This document shows positions 1 through 7,797 of a DNA stretch of 64,000 nucleotides, in pieces; positions within the stretch are counted from its first letter, which is position 1; each line of letters opens with the position of its first letter. A program made the position numbers and the translations under genes. The notes under the pieces are model-generated. The model searched no databases and had not been told where the DNA came from. It saw only the letters and a list, made by a program, of their open reading frames with translations. Source of the DNA: Vibrio tubiashii (GTDB taxonomy: Bacteria > Pseudomonadota > Gammaproteobacteria > Enterobacterales > Vibrionaceae); assembly GCF_028551255.1 (NCBI RefSeq), contig NZ_CP117030.1:124001-188000 (forward strand), written 5' to 3'.

Positions 1-1212
1 CTCAAAGCCTGCACCAATCAGCGAACGCTTAGCTAACTCACTACTCACGGATGAAAAAGTCTGTAAGGCGTCGCTTATAGTGTCAGTGTCTTTCAGCTGC
101 TTGAGAGACTGGTCGTAGTATCCTAAGCGACACCTGTCATGGAAGGTGACAGCTTGTGAGCTCAATGGGTTTATCTCAGCGAGATAATGTCGGTAAAGTT
201 GGTTAAGCAGGGTTGATTTACCGAAGCCATTACTTCCTAAAACTGCAATTCTGTCGCCACTTTTTACGCGCATTTCTACCATTTTAAATAGATGGAAATG
301 GCTATCAGGAGGCGTAACGCTAAACTCGCCGGTTTCAAGCAGTCGGTTGGCAGGCAGAGCTTCACCTTGCAATATAAGCTGCCAAGGTGTGCCTTCTGTC
401 AGCTTTGTTTGAGCTTCCTCCAAGCGCTCTTTTCTCGCGAACATGGTTTTTGCTTTACGGGCGAGATCTTCGTTGTCATAAACCTTACCCCAGGTCGCGA
501 GCCGTTTGGCACTTTTCTCTATTCGGTCTATCTCTTTTTGCTCATTGGCATGTCGAGCTTGGTCTTGCCGATCTTTCTCACACAGTGCGGCTCTTGCTTG
601 AGTGCAAGGTAGAGCAAAATGATGAAGAGATTGATCTCGCATGACCCAAGTCGTATTTGTCACTCGATCCAGCAAGGTTTGGTCGTGTGAAACCAAGACA
701 AAAGAGCCTTTCCAATTGGAGAGAAACTGCTCTAGCCAAAGTAACGAAGGTAAGTCTAAGTGGTTACTTGGCTCATCGAGAAGCAGTAAGTCTGGCTGAT
801 TGATAATGGCTCTCGCAATAAGCAATCGCATCTGCTGACCGCCACTGCAATTGGCGACAGGCATATCTTGCTCAGAGTCAGAAAAACCAAGCTCGGCTAG
901 CACCAGTTCAGCGCGCCAGTCGTCATCGACGCTTAATGTTTCGGCTAAAGCTTCACGGATACTTTGGCTATAAAGGTGCTCAGGAACATGTTGCTCTACA
1001 TAGCTCATAAGGCAATGAGTTGCTTTGGCTATGTGACCTTCGGTTGGTTCGTATTGACCATTGAGTAGCTTCAATAGCGAGCTTTTGCCACAGCCGTTAT
1101 GACCAATGAGTCCGATTTTATCACCACGATTAAGGGTGAAGGTTAGCGCTTTAAACAGCGGGTTTGAGGTGTAAGAAAGAGTTAGTGATTGTGCAGTTAA
1201 ATAAGTACTCAT
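1..1212 (-). CDS. ABC-F family ATPase, N-terminal part (runs off the left edge)
   Basis: About 404 residues are visible; the C-terminus lies outside the window. There are no membrane segments. The first ATPase domain has Walker A (GHNGCGKSS, about residue 37), an ABC signature (SGGQQMR) and Walker B (LLLLDEPSNHLD). A charged, Lys/Arg/Glu-rich linker follows (about 230-300), and then the Walker A of a second domain (GSNGFGKST) near the edge. Two ATPase domains in one soluble chain with this linker define ABC-F, proteins that act at the ribosomal E site as translation factors or as antibiotic-protection (ARE) proteins. It does not read as EttA, Uup, YbiT or YheS. The ATG at 1212 has only a weak GAG Shine-Dalgarno 6 nt upstream, which lies in a predicted stem (see leader). 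Resistance function is an inference from the leader. Confidence 0.9.
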   Translation of the reverse strand, partial: MSTYLTAQSLTLSYTSNPLFKALTFTLNRGDKIGLIGHNGCGKSSLLKLLNGQYEPTEGHIAKATHCLMSYVEQHVPEHLYSQSIREALAETLSVDDDWRAELVLAELGFSDSEQDMPVANCSGGQQMRLLIARAIINQPDLLLLDEPSNHLDLPSLLWLEQFLSNWKGSFVLVSHDQTLLDRVTNTTWVMRDQSLHHFALPCTQARAALCEKDRQDQARHANEQKEIDRIEKSAKRLATWGKVYDNEDLARKAKTMFARKERLEEAQTKLTEGTPWQLILQGEALPANRLLETGEFSVTPPDSHFHLFKMVEMRVKSGDRIAVLGSNGFGKSTLLNQLYRHYLAEINPLSSQAVTFHDRCRLGYYDQSLKQLKDTDTISDALQTFSSVSSELAKRSLIGAGFE

Positions 1213-1368
1213 AATTTTCTCAAGAATTTGGGGCGCAAAAGGCCGTTGTCTGTGCTGACAATAATTCTTCGAGCTTGAGGGAAAGTACTCGGGGACGTTA
1301 TTCGTCTATAGTTGATATTTCGCTCAAGTCGAGATTATCGCAGCGCGATATCTAAAACTCTTGAGCGA
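1210..1368 (-). promoter_or_regulatory. Putative translation attenuator upstream of the ABC-F gene
   Basis: Four complementary segments are read on the minus strand. Segment 1 (1368-1360, UCGCUCAAG) pairs perfectly over 9 bp with segment 2 (1328-1320, CUUGAGCGA), with an inner UAUCGC/GCGAUA hairpin between them. Segment 3 (1279-1263) carries CUCAAG and CUCGAAGAAUU. Segment 4 (1228-1219, AAUUCUUGAG) pairs with segment 3 over 10 bp with one bulged G. Segments 2 and 4 share CUUGAG and so compete for segment 3. The 3:4 stem includes the GAG Shine-Dalgarno before the ABC-F ATG at 1212. Predicted logic: 1:2 with 3:4 is off; a ribosome stalled on segment 1 frees 2 to take 3, which exposes the start. 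Confidence 0.6.
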
Positions 1369-1415
1369 GCCTTCATGCCATAAAAGCGTGGGTTGATTGA
1401 ACACCACAAAGACAT
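1335..1415 (-). CDS. Putative 26-codon leader peptide of the ABC-F gene
   Basis: The ORF begins with ATG at 1415 behind a near-perfect AGGAGG Shine-Dalgarno, a much better start signal than that of the ABC-F gene itself. The peptide starts MSLWCSINPRF, contains MKARSRVLD in the middle and ends ALR; TAA is at 1337-1335. Two overlapping basic-x-basic triplets (Lys-Ala-Arg, Arg-Ser-Arg) are present, the type of motif at which macrolide-bound ribosomes are known to arrest in some erm leader peptides. The Arg-Ser-Arg codons fall on 1359-1367, the first arm of the long hairpin below. No other coding use is apparent. Expression is unproven. Confidence 0.6.
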   Translation of the reverse strand: MSLWCSINPRFYGMKARSRVLDIALR

Positions 1416-1664
1416 AAATTCCTCCTTAAGTTAGTTATAAAAGTGTTGCCACTTTCGGTTATTCGTTGATGAGCATTTTAGCGCCATTGTCACCAATGTA
1501 CAGAAAACTATCAGGGTTCAAGATAGCTTCGTGATAACAATCATAGGCTTATACTTTTGGCTTACGCCTCATCTCTCAACCCTGAATTTATAAATTTGGG
1601 AGGATTCACACCATGTTGCTGTTGATAAAATCACCAAATACACATCCCAGACAAGGAGTCACCT
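1416..1664. other. Divergent intergenic region between the ABC-F leader and the kinase-like gene
   Basis: This stretch must hold promoters for both directions. On the minus strand a TATAAC-like -10 lies about 20 nt upstream of the leader Shine-Dalgarno, without a clear -35. On the plus strand the only strong signal is AAGGAG at 1653-1658 for the downstream GTG start. No ORF with a ribosome-binding site, no repeat and no RNA gene was recognised. Confidence 0.4.
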
Positions 1665-2750
1665 GTGAATCAACGTCAGTCACAACAGCAAGAGTTTGAC
1701 CTAAGTGAACGTAACCTAATTGTCGGTTGCGCTAAGCAATGTCCTATTTCTCCCGAGTTATTGGCAGCCACCACTGCTGACTCTGATTACGTTGTCGACA
1801 CCTTTCAAAGTGGACTAACCGCAGAAGTGTTTCGCGTTCGTTTTGATGGCAAAGATTACACTCTGAAGAAAAAGCGCCCAGAGGCGAAAGTGAAAAACCT
1901 CGATGGTCAGTACTCCTTCCTTAACGAAGTCCAACGCCGTTTCGATATTCAGCAGCAAAAAGACGATATGAGCACTTCGCAAGATTTCGAGTGCATAGTG
2001 TCTACGGTTTATGCTGATTATCGCTTAGGCATTATTCTGTCTGATTGGATTGAGGGGGAACCCGTTGAGCAGGTAACGAGTTCAATGCTCTCACAGCTGT
2101 TTGCCACCTTATCTGCGTGCGAAAAGATAGGTCTATTTGAATGGGATTTATGTGGTGGAAACCTGCTTGTTGATGAGCAGCAAAAATTATGGCTGTTCGA
2201 CTTTGGTTATATGTATCCGTTCAATCCTATGAAAGAACTTAACAGCAATGGGCTAGAAGCACCTATGTTCAACTTCTGTGAGCGTTTTGAGACTCGCTTC
2301 TTATCTGGCTGGTTATTGGAAAATGATTACTCTCATCGTGAATCGTTAGCCATATATAAGAACGTAAAGCATGAGGCAATGAGCATTTTAGTTCAGCAGC
2401 TCAACGGGTTAAAAAGTAGATCGGCTGACTCGGTGGTGATAGCCGAAAAAGAGGCGCTGGTTAAGCGATATCAGCAGGCGCTAGAGAGCGAAGACAATCT
2501 AAACGCGCTGTTTCGTTTGGAAATGTTTCGCTCGCATGTACTCGATATTGAGGATGATCTTGATGGTCAAAGCTGTACACCGACCACCATTAAACGAGTG
2601 GATTTAGTACTGTCGATGATCCGCGAGCACTACAATGAGCTCAAGCAGGAAGGTGGATTTTTCTATCACAATGAAGGGAAAAGCCAGCAAGAGCTTATTC
2701 AGTCATACAGTCACAAGCGAGAGTTGGTGAAACGGTATCAAATTAAGTAA
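1665..2750 (+). CDS. Protein-kinase/phosphotransferase-fold protein, function unknown
   Basis: 361 residues, starting at GTG 1665, with AAGGAG 6 nt upstream. The chain reads like a degenerate kinase/APH fold: a glycine-poor N-lobe with a candidate ATP-binding lysine (DYTLKKKRP, about 67), a catalytic-loop-like segment with Asp and Asn in the right spacing (EWDLCGGNLLVD, about 165) and a DFG motif (WLFDFGY). The usual His before the loop Asp is Trp. The C-terminal third is helical and charged and matches no domain I know. It is transcribed away from the ABC-F gene. It could be a small-molecule or protein kinase; I cannot name a substrate. Confidence 0.65.
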   Translation: MNQRQSQQQEFDLSERNLIVGCAKQCPISPELLAATTADSDYVVDTFQSGLTAEVFRVRFDGKDYTLKKKRPEAKVKNLDGQYSFLNEVQRRFDIQQQKDDMSTSQDFECIVSTVYADYRLGIILSDWIEGEPVEQVTSSMLSQLFATLSACEKIGLFEWDLCGGNLLVDEQQKLWLFDFGYMYPFNPMKELNSNGLEAPMFNFCERFETRFLSGWLLENDYSHRESLAIYKNVKHEAMSILVQQLNGLKSRSADSVVIAEKEALVKRYQQALESEDNLNALFRLEMFRSHVLDIEDDLDGQSCTPTTIKRVDLVLSMIREHYNELKQEGGFFYHNEGKSQQELIQSYSHKRELVKRYQIK

Positions 2751-2773
2751 AAGTAGTTTTTCGAGAAGAGCTA

Positions 2774-3118
2774 TCAGTGTTGACTCTCAAGCATCTCAGC
2801 TAAACCGCCAGCGTTATGCAAGTTGGTAAAGCCTTTCGCTTTTAGATACTGATAAGCCTTCCCTGAACGATTGCCACTACGACAATAGAGTACTATCTGA
2901 GTATCTTTGGCGATATCGGCAAAGTGAATGTTTAGCGCTGAGAGCGGGTAGTTCACAGCTTGTGGTAAATGCCCGTCTGCGAACTCCGGTGGCGTTCTGA
3001 CATCAACAATCATTGCGCCTTGCTCTATCCATTGCCAGCCTATTTCTGCTCGCTCAGAGGCGATAGCTGGAAGGCTTAGCGCAGCCAATAACGTAAAAAG
3101 TAGTGTGAGGCGCTTCAT
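2774..3118 (-). CDS. Exported single-domain rhodanese (PspE-like)
   Basis: 114 residues from ATG 3118, chosen because AAGGGAA precedes it and because it opens directly into a signal peptide (MKRLTLLFTLLAALSLPAIA); an upstream in-frame ATG at 3229 would bury the signal. The mature part is one rhodanese domain: VDVRTPPEF, GHLPQAVNYP, and the active-site loop with Cys79 (YCRSGNRSG). It resembles the periplasmic thiosulfate sulfurtransferase PspE in size and layout. Sulfur transfer in the periplasm is the family role; the physiological acceptor is unknown. It is convergent with the kinase-like gene and has no obvious operon partner. Confidence 0.85.
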   Translation of the reverse strand: MKRLTLLFTLLAALSLPAIASERAEIGWQWIEQGAMIVDVRTPPEFADGHLPQAVNYPLSALNIHFADIAKDTQIVLYCRSGNRSGKAYQYLKAKGFTNLHNAGGLAEMLESQH

Positions 3119-3301
3119 GGTAGTTCCCTTTTGCTGTAACTCACTCAGCATATCTGATTGCTCTCTTTTCGCCGCGAGATAAGTCACAACATCTACTCTT
3201 TGCCCGTTTCGTAGCGATTTTCCTGTCACATTTTCTTACGTGTTCCTTTGAATAGAAACAACCTAGAAACATCTGCTGTGACTTGGGGCTCAATAGAATC
3301 T

Positions 3302-3320
3302 TGATACAGCGAATGTATCA
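3302..3320. promoter_or_regulatory. Inverted repeat, possible operator before the porin gene
   Basis: TGATACA-N5-TGTATCA is a perfect 7-bp inverted repeat about 90 nt upstream of the porin ATG. Its size and spacing suit a dimeric repressor. It does not match the KdgR consensus that I know. The regulator is unknown. Confidence 0.35.
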
Positions 3321-3405
3321 CCATACCTTTTACCGAGTTTATTCGTAGCCCTATATTTGGCGTCGCTGACAGCACATTTTTATAAACATTTTTAAAGGTC
3401 TACGA

Positions 3406-4149
3406 ATGAAACTCCAAACCCTAATTTGCGCAGCTTTGCTTGCAGGTGCATCGACTTCTGCTATCGCTGGAGAAACCAAACTTGATGTTCGTTTTGGTTA
3501 CAATACGACGTCAGAAAATCGTGATAGCCGCGTGAAGTTTATGCACACCTTCGACAACGGTTTTTACTTTAGTGCAGAAGCGGCTCAGCTACATAACGAC
3601 GCTTACTTTGGCAGCAATGATGCTAACAACCCAGACAAAAACGGCCTGCAAGCGGCGGCTCAAGAGTTTGAGGCGTCTTACAAGTTTAATCTCAATGAGG
3701 ATTGGTATTGGTCTCCGGGTTTGGTCACAGTCACAACTTCAAACTGGACGGAATATCGCCCGTACTTAAAGCTAGGAACCACGTTTGACAATGGGGTGTC
3801 GATGACAGGTCGCTACCGCTACAACTGGTCAAATGATGCTAACGGTAAGCAGTATTTGGATGGTAGCGGCACAACACGCGGTGCATCAAATCAGTTTGAT
3901 TTGTGGATCTCTAAAAACATTGGTGATTGGGGGTTAATGTATAACCCTCGCTACCGTGTTCAAGACGGTGTTGATCAGGGTACGGGCCGAGACGATTACT
4001 GGGAGCACACCATCATGGTTAACTATAAAGTCGATGAGACTTGGACGCCATACATGGAGTTGGTATCGGTAGACGAGACTTATGTTGATAGCAATGGTAA
4101 TCGCGAAAATGACTACGCGGTGCGTTTTGGCGTTGTAATGAATCTGTAG
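3406..4149 (+). CDS. KdgM-type oligosaccharide porin
   Basis: 247 residues with a clear signal peptide (about 21 residues, ending ASTSAIAG). The mature chain shows amphipathic beta-strand patterning rich in aromatic residues and turns (DVRFGYN, YRYNWSN, YNPRYRV) and ends with YAVRFGVVMNL, an outer-membrane C-terminal strand. Length and pattern fit the KdgM family of small 12-strand porins, which pass acidic oligosaccharides such as oligogalacturonates. No pectin or alginate lyase is near. It may serve the glycoside systems that begin about 1 kb downstream, but nothing in the sequence ties them together. A terminator follows. Confidence 0.8.
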   Translation: MKLQTLICAALLAGASTSAIAGETKLDVRFGYNTTSENRDSRVKFMHTFDNGFYFSAEAAQLHNDAYFGSNDANNPDKNGLQAAAQEFEASYKFNLNEDWYWSPGLVTVTTSNWTEYRPYLKLGTTFDNGVSMTGRYRYNWSNDANGKQYLDGSGTTRGASNQFDLWISKNIGDWGLMYNPRYRVQDGVDQGTGRDDYWEHTIMVNYKVDETWTPYMELVSVDETYVDSNGNRENDYAVRFGVVMNL

Positions 4150-4175
4150 TGTAGTTTTTTCTCTATCTGTCCTTT

Positions 4176-4203
4176 GCCAGTCAGTTCATTGACTGGCTTT
4201 TTT
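4176..4203 (+). terminator. Rho-independent terminator of the porin gene
   Basis: GCCAGTCA-N6-TGACTGGC followed by six T residues. Confidence 0.85.
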
Positions 4204-4303
4204 ATGCCTGATTCTTTATAGCTAATCCGTCTTAACCAGAATGATTAAAGCTATTACAAGCGCTTGATTACCCACTACACTCTTCTAGCTAAAAGGGAGA
4301 GTC

Positions 4304-5152
4304 ATGCACACTATTTCACTACTTGTCGTCGCGCTAATTGCCTTCGCTGCCAACTCATTTTTTTGTCGCTTAGCATTGGCGAATCACGCTATCGATCCGG
4401 GTTCTTTCACTTGGCTACGACTGGTTTTTGGTGCGACTACACTGCTGCTTATTCAAAGTTGGCGTGGCCATATGAGCTATCGCTTCTTTACTGATAAACA
4501 CAGCTGGTGGTCAGGCATCTCTCTTTTTGGTTATGCAGTTTGTTTTTCGTATGCTTATACCCAGCTGAGTACGGGAACCGGCGCTTTGATTCTGTTTGGT
4601 ATGGTGCAGCTGACCTTAGTGGTGTTTCACGTTGTTTCTGGTAATCGCTTAAGTGCGAAAGAGATGCTAGGTATTGGGGTGGCTCTATCTGGCTTTACTA
4701 TTTTAATGCTACCGTCGGCAGAGGCTCCGAGTTTGAGTGCCGCTGTTCTAATGCTCGTTTCTGGCGTCTGTTGGGGTATTTTCACTCTGTTAGGGCGCCA
4801 AAATAGCGTTGCTTCAGTGTCTATTACCCAAGGGTTTATACTCGCAAGTGTGCTTGCTTTTGCTGCCAGCCCACTACTTGTGTCGATTGAAACTATCACA
4901 ACTGATGGCGTTTTGTGGGCGTTACTGTCGGGCGTTTTTGCTTCCGGCTTTGGCTACATCTTATGGTATCAAGTTGTAAAGCACATCTCAGTTCTTCAGG
5001 CGTCTGTCTCTCAGTTAGCGGTGCCTGTGATTGCCTTTGCCGCAGGAAGTATAGGGCTAGGTGAGTCGATAACGCCAATATCAGTACTGTCTTGCCTATT
5101 AGTTCTTGGAGGCATTGCGCTGATATTCGTTGCTAAGTCTAAAGTGCAGTAA
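4304..5152 (+). CDS. EamA/DMT-family transporter
   Basis: 282 residues, about ten hydrophobic helices in two similar halves, the usual build of drug/metabolite (EamA) exporters. Recognisable features are the N-terminal AANSFFCRLAL helix, the GTGALILFGMVQ segment, and the second-half SGVFASGFGYILWYQ motif. AGGGAG lies ahead of the ATG. A solute such as an amino acid or metabolite is likely to be exported, but the substrate cannot be read from sequence. The gene stands alone and converges on the GntR-type gene at 5181. Confidence 0.85.
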   Translation: MHTISLLVVALIAFAANSFFCRLALANHAIDPGSFTWLRLVFGATTLLLIQSWRGHMSYRFFTDKHSWWSGISLFGYAVCFSYAYTQLSTGTGALILFGMVQLTLVVFHVVSGNRLSAKEMLGIGVALSGFTILMLPSAEAPSLSAAVLMLVSGVCWGIFTLLGRQNSVASVSITQGFILASVLAFAASPLLVSIETITTDGVLWALLSGVFASGFGYILWYQVVKHISVLQASVSQLAVPVIAFAAGSIGLGESITPISVLSCLLVLGGIALIFVAKSKVQ

Positions 5153-5153
5153 T

Positions 5154-5177
5154 ACAAAAAGAGCCCTTAGAGGGCTC
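5154..5177 (-). terminator. Terminator of the first MngR-like gene
   Basis: GAGCCCT-TAG-AGGGCTC (5161-5177); on the minus strand it is followed by TTTTTGTA. In the plus direction the T-run is poor, so it mainly ends the minus-strand gene. Confidence 0.75.
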
Positions 5178-5180
5178 AGT

Positions 5181-5900
5181 TTACGATTTACGTCTTTTGG
5201 CGACCAAAGTGAATTTATAGTCACTAGATTTAAAGCAGTTGCGACTATATTCGAATACAGTGTCATCGTGTAGGTAGCTGCGAGTGCGCTTTTCAATGAT
5301 CGGGTCAGCAGGGCTAATGCCTAGCAACTCAGCAACATCGTCAGCTGGTAGGATTGGCACGATTTCTTGCTCACTTCTATCTATCACCAGTTTTTTTTGC
5401 TTCTCAATATAATCATATTTCGAGCCTTGCATCACTTGATAGGTAAGATCCGGGAACATGTCGACCGGCATCCATGTTTCTTCAACGGTGATTGGGTTGT
5501 CATCGACAAAACGAACGCGTTTTACGTAGAAAATTCGAGCGCCTTCGTTGATGTTTAAGTGTTCGGCTAGTGTTAACGAGGCAGATTGAATTTCAAAGGC
5601 AATCACATCGCTATGAGTTATCCCACCTAAATGAGCCCATTTTTCCGCAAAGCTACTTTGTTGGTAGATATCGTAGTTAACCTTATTCTCTTTAACGTAG
5701 GTGCCGCTACCTTGAATGCTCTCTAGCTCTTCATTTTCGATCAGTAGCTTGAGCGCCTGGCGAACGGTTACTCGGCTGGCAGAAAACTCTTCGCACAGTT
5801 GAGCTTCTGTTGGCAGCGCCTCACCTACCTTGTAAATCTTACTGCTGATTTTTTCTCGAATGGCGTCAGCTATTTTGCGATACAGGGGCAGTCTTGCCAT
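5181..5900 (-). CDS. MngR-like GntR/HutC-family repressor (paralogue 1)
   Basis: 239 residues. Residues 1-70 are a GntR winged helix (YRKIADAIREKI, SRVTVRQALKLLIE, SIQGSGTYVKE); the rest is a UTRA effector domain. The stretches ETWMPVDMFPDL, YQVMQGSKYDYIE and VIDRSEQEI match my memory of E. coli MngR, repressor of mannosylglycerate use. It is strongly similar to the gene at 7948-8688 throughout, so the two are paralogues flanking the EIIBC gene. GAGG precedes the ATG. TTTGTATT/AATACAAA-type sites lie just upstream, which suggests auto- or cross-regulation. The effector is probably a phosphorylated mannosyl- or glucosyl-glycerate. Confidence 0.85.
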   Translation of the reverse strand: MARLPLYRKIADAIREKISSKIYKVGEALPTEAQLCEEFSASRVTVRQALKLLIENEELESIQGSGTYVKENKVNYDIYQQSSFAEKWAHLGGITHSDVIAFEIQSASLTLAEHLNINEGARIFYVKRVRFVDDNPITVEETWMPVDMFPDLTYQVMQGSKYDYIEKQKKLVIDRSEQEIVPILPADDVAELLGISPADPIIEKRTRSYLHDDTVFEYSRNCFKSSDYKFTLVAKRRKS

Positions 5901-5914
5901 GTAAACCTCGAAAA

Positions 5915-5974
5915 TAATACAAAAGAGACAGGTGACAACGACTTGTGATCACCTCTAGAGGCTTAATGATACGA
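5915..5974. promoter_or_regulatory. Candidate MngR-type half-sites upstream of the first regulator
   Basis: AATACAAAA (5915-5923) lies just upstream of the start codon, and ATACGAATT occurs around 5970. The same words recur in the two other control regions of this locus. Confidence 0.35.
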
Positions 5975-6021
5975 ATTAAAGCACTGAATACAAGAAATGG
6001 TTGTTGAGTGAGTGAGCTGAT

Positions 6022-6060
6022 AATACAAAAAAACTCCAAGCGGGGGAGACTTGGAGTTTT
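6022..6060 (-). terminator. Terminator of the EIIBC gene
   Basis: AAAACTCCAAG (6030-6040) and CTTGGAGTTTT (6050-6060) form an 11-bp stem. The minus-strand transcript ends in TTTTTTTGTATTA. Confidence 0.85.
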
Positions 6061-6083
6061 GGAGCATACTAAGTGAGGGTGAG

Positions 6084-7709
6084 TTAAGCTTTCGCTTCAG
6101 CTAACTTCTTTTCTTTTTGGTTTCCTATAACTTTTAATCCGATGGTTAGTGCCATTGACACTGCAATACCGATGACGAAGTAAGTAAGCCAAGCCACAGG
6201 GTTACCGATAACCGGTAGCATGAACACTGCGCCGCCAGCTACGGTACCAATCGTAATCTTAGAAGATAGAATTAACGCAGCCGCTACACCACCACCAATC
6301 ATATGTGCTGGGATGATACGCATTGGATCTTTTACAGCGTAAGGAATAGCGCCTTCAGTGATACCACAGAAACCTAAGATAGCAGTTGATGGACCTGCCA
6401 AGCGATCTTCTTCGTCGAAGAAACGTTTGAATACCACAGACATAATACCTAGTGACATACCTGGAATACATTTCGCAGCAGTAAAGGCTGCGTAGAAGAT
6501 TGATGCATCACCAGCGAAGTCGCCACTTGTACCGACACCGATACAGAATAGGTAAGCGGCTTTGTTTACCGGGCCACCCATATCGAAACAAGCCATAGCA
6601 CCAAGAATGAAACCAAGAATCAGTAGGTTGTTTGTACCCATTGACGTTAGCCAATCAACCAAACCACTGTTTAGCATCGCAAAGAACTTACCAGGGCCTG
6701 CATACATAAAGATTAGCGTTGCAATACCCGCGAGTAGAGGTGTGATGATAATCATCTTTACTGACTCTAGTACCTTCGGCACTTTGATCTGGCGGACAAG
6801 CATAACGAACAAGGCTGCTGCTGCACCGGCTACTAAGCCACCTAGGAAGCCGCCAGTCACCACAGAGATCTTACCGAATCCGCCACCAACAGCGACGAAA
6901 CCGCCAACGAAACCGGGAGCTAGACCAGGTTTACCCACCATACCGTAAGCCGTGAATGCCGCAAGCACACAGATTAACAGTGGGTTAAAGGCTTTTAACG
7001 TACTGTAGTATAAGAAGTGAATAATGCCTTGGAACGAAGACTCAAACTGCGCTTTTGCTTCGGGCTGCGCAATAGCGGCATAGACTTCTTTTTTAATCGC
7101 ACCAATTTCACTGTTTGCTAACCCTTCAGCAGCGTTAATAATGCCTAGGTCTGCGTATGTTTTACCCGTGTATTCAACCAGTATCGCTTCATCATAAAGG
7201 TGGGTGTAATCGTAGCCGAAGAATAGGTTTAGAAGACCTACGCAAAGACCACCGATAATAACAAGAGGAATGATGTGAGATACGCCTGAAAGAGCTCCTT
7301 TGTACCAAAGTTTTAAGAAGCTGGCGATCATATTGTCGTTGCTCTCTTCCTTCTCGGCAAACTTGTTGGCTGTCGTGGTTGTTTTCGCTTTTGAGCCACC
7401 TGCTTTGACCTTCTCTTCTAGTGCATCAAGCATTTCATCAGCGGCTTTGATGCCATCTTTAACCTTACCTTGTACAGATGTTAGGCCCTCGAAGCGCTCA
7501 GCTTCAATTACGCCTACGTCAACAGCGTAGATAATGCCATCGGCTTCCATGACATCTTGCGCGGTTAGTTTTCCATCAAGGCCATTCGCACCTTGCTTCT
7601 CGACTTTTATTTCCCAACCGCGCGCGGCTGCTTTCTTTTCTAAATTTTTAGCCGCCATGTAGGTGTGCGCTACACCGGCCGTACATGCTGTAATCGCTAA
7701 GATTTTCAT
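6084..7709 (-). CDS. PTS fructose-family EIIBC, mannosylglycerate type
   Basis: 541 residues from ATG 7709, chosen because AAAGGAAC precedes it and the EIIB domain starts there (MKILAITACTAG). EIIB covers about 1-105, with phosphorylated Cys9. A Lys/Thr/Glu-rich linker follows, then a multi-helix EIIC from about 128 (GGPVNKAAYLF and GITEGAIPYAVKDPMR are typical fructose-family EIIC motifs). It lacks the EIIA domain that is fused in E. coli MngA; the EIIA is encoded separately at 8942. An extra hydrophilic stretch of about 70 residues (166-235) follows the first EIIC helices. It would import and phosphorylate 2-O-mannosylglycerate or a relative. A CRP site and regulator half-sites lie upstream. 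Confidence 0.85.
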   Translation of the reverse strand: MKILAITACTAGVAHTYMAAKNLEKKAAARGWEIKVEKQGANGLDGKLTAQDVMEADGIIYAVDVGVIEAERFEGLTSVQGKVKDGIKAADEMLDALEEKVKAGGSKAKTTTTANKFAEKEESNDNMIASFLKLWYKGALSGVSHIIPLVIIGGLCVGLLNLFFGYDYTHLYDEAILVEYTGKTYADLGIINAAEGLANSEIGAIKKEVYAAIAQPEAKAQFESSFQGIIHFLYYSTLKAFNPLLICVLAAFTAYGMVGKPGLAPGFVGGFVAVGGGFGKISVVTGGFLGGLVAGAAAALFVMLVRQIKVPKVLESVKMIIITPLLAGIATLIFMYAGPGKFFAMLNSGLVDWLTSMGTNNLLILGFILGAMACFDMGGPVNKAAYLFCIGVGTSGDFAGDASIFYAAFTAAKCIPGMSLGIMSVVFKRFFDEEDRLAGPSTAILGFCGITEGAIPYAVKDPMRIIPAHMIGGGVAAALILSSKITIGTVAGGAVFMLPVIGNPVAWLTYFVIGIAVSMALTIGLKVIGNQKEKKLAEAKA

Positions 7710-7797
7710 CTGATGTTCCTTTGCGTCGTCTCTCGTCATTTGAGCGACAAATAGGTCACTCAATGATTATATTCTTACCTAATTTGTTTTAATCATC

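Noticed and set aside
292..644. Two plus-strand open frames inside the ABC-F gene
   Set aside because: They lie antisense to a clear ABC-F reading frame with Walker and signature motifs and show no protein-like pattern.
3119..3229. Longer start for the rhodanese at 3229
   Set aside because: It would place 37 residues before a clear signal peptide, and the ATG at 3118 has a good ribosome-binding site.
3406..4149. Porin as part of a pectin- or alginate-degradation locus
   Set aside because: No lyase, KdgR-type site or uronate gene is present in the window.
5151..5160. AATACAAAAA as another MngR-type site
   Set aside because: It is the T-run of the minus-strand terminator read backwards. The copy at 6022-6030 has the same explanation.
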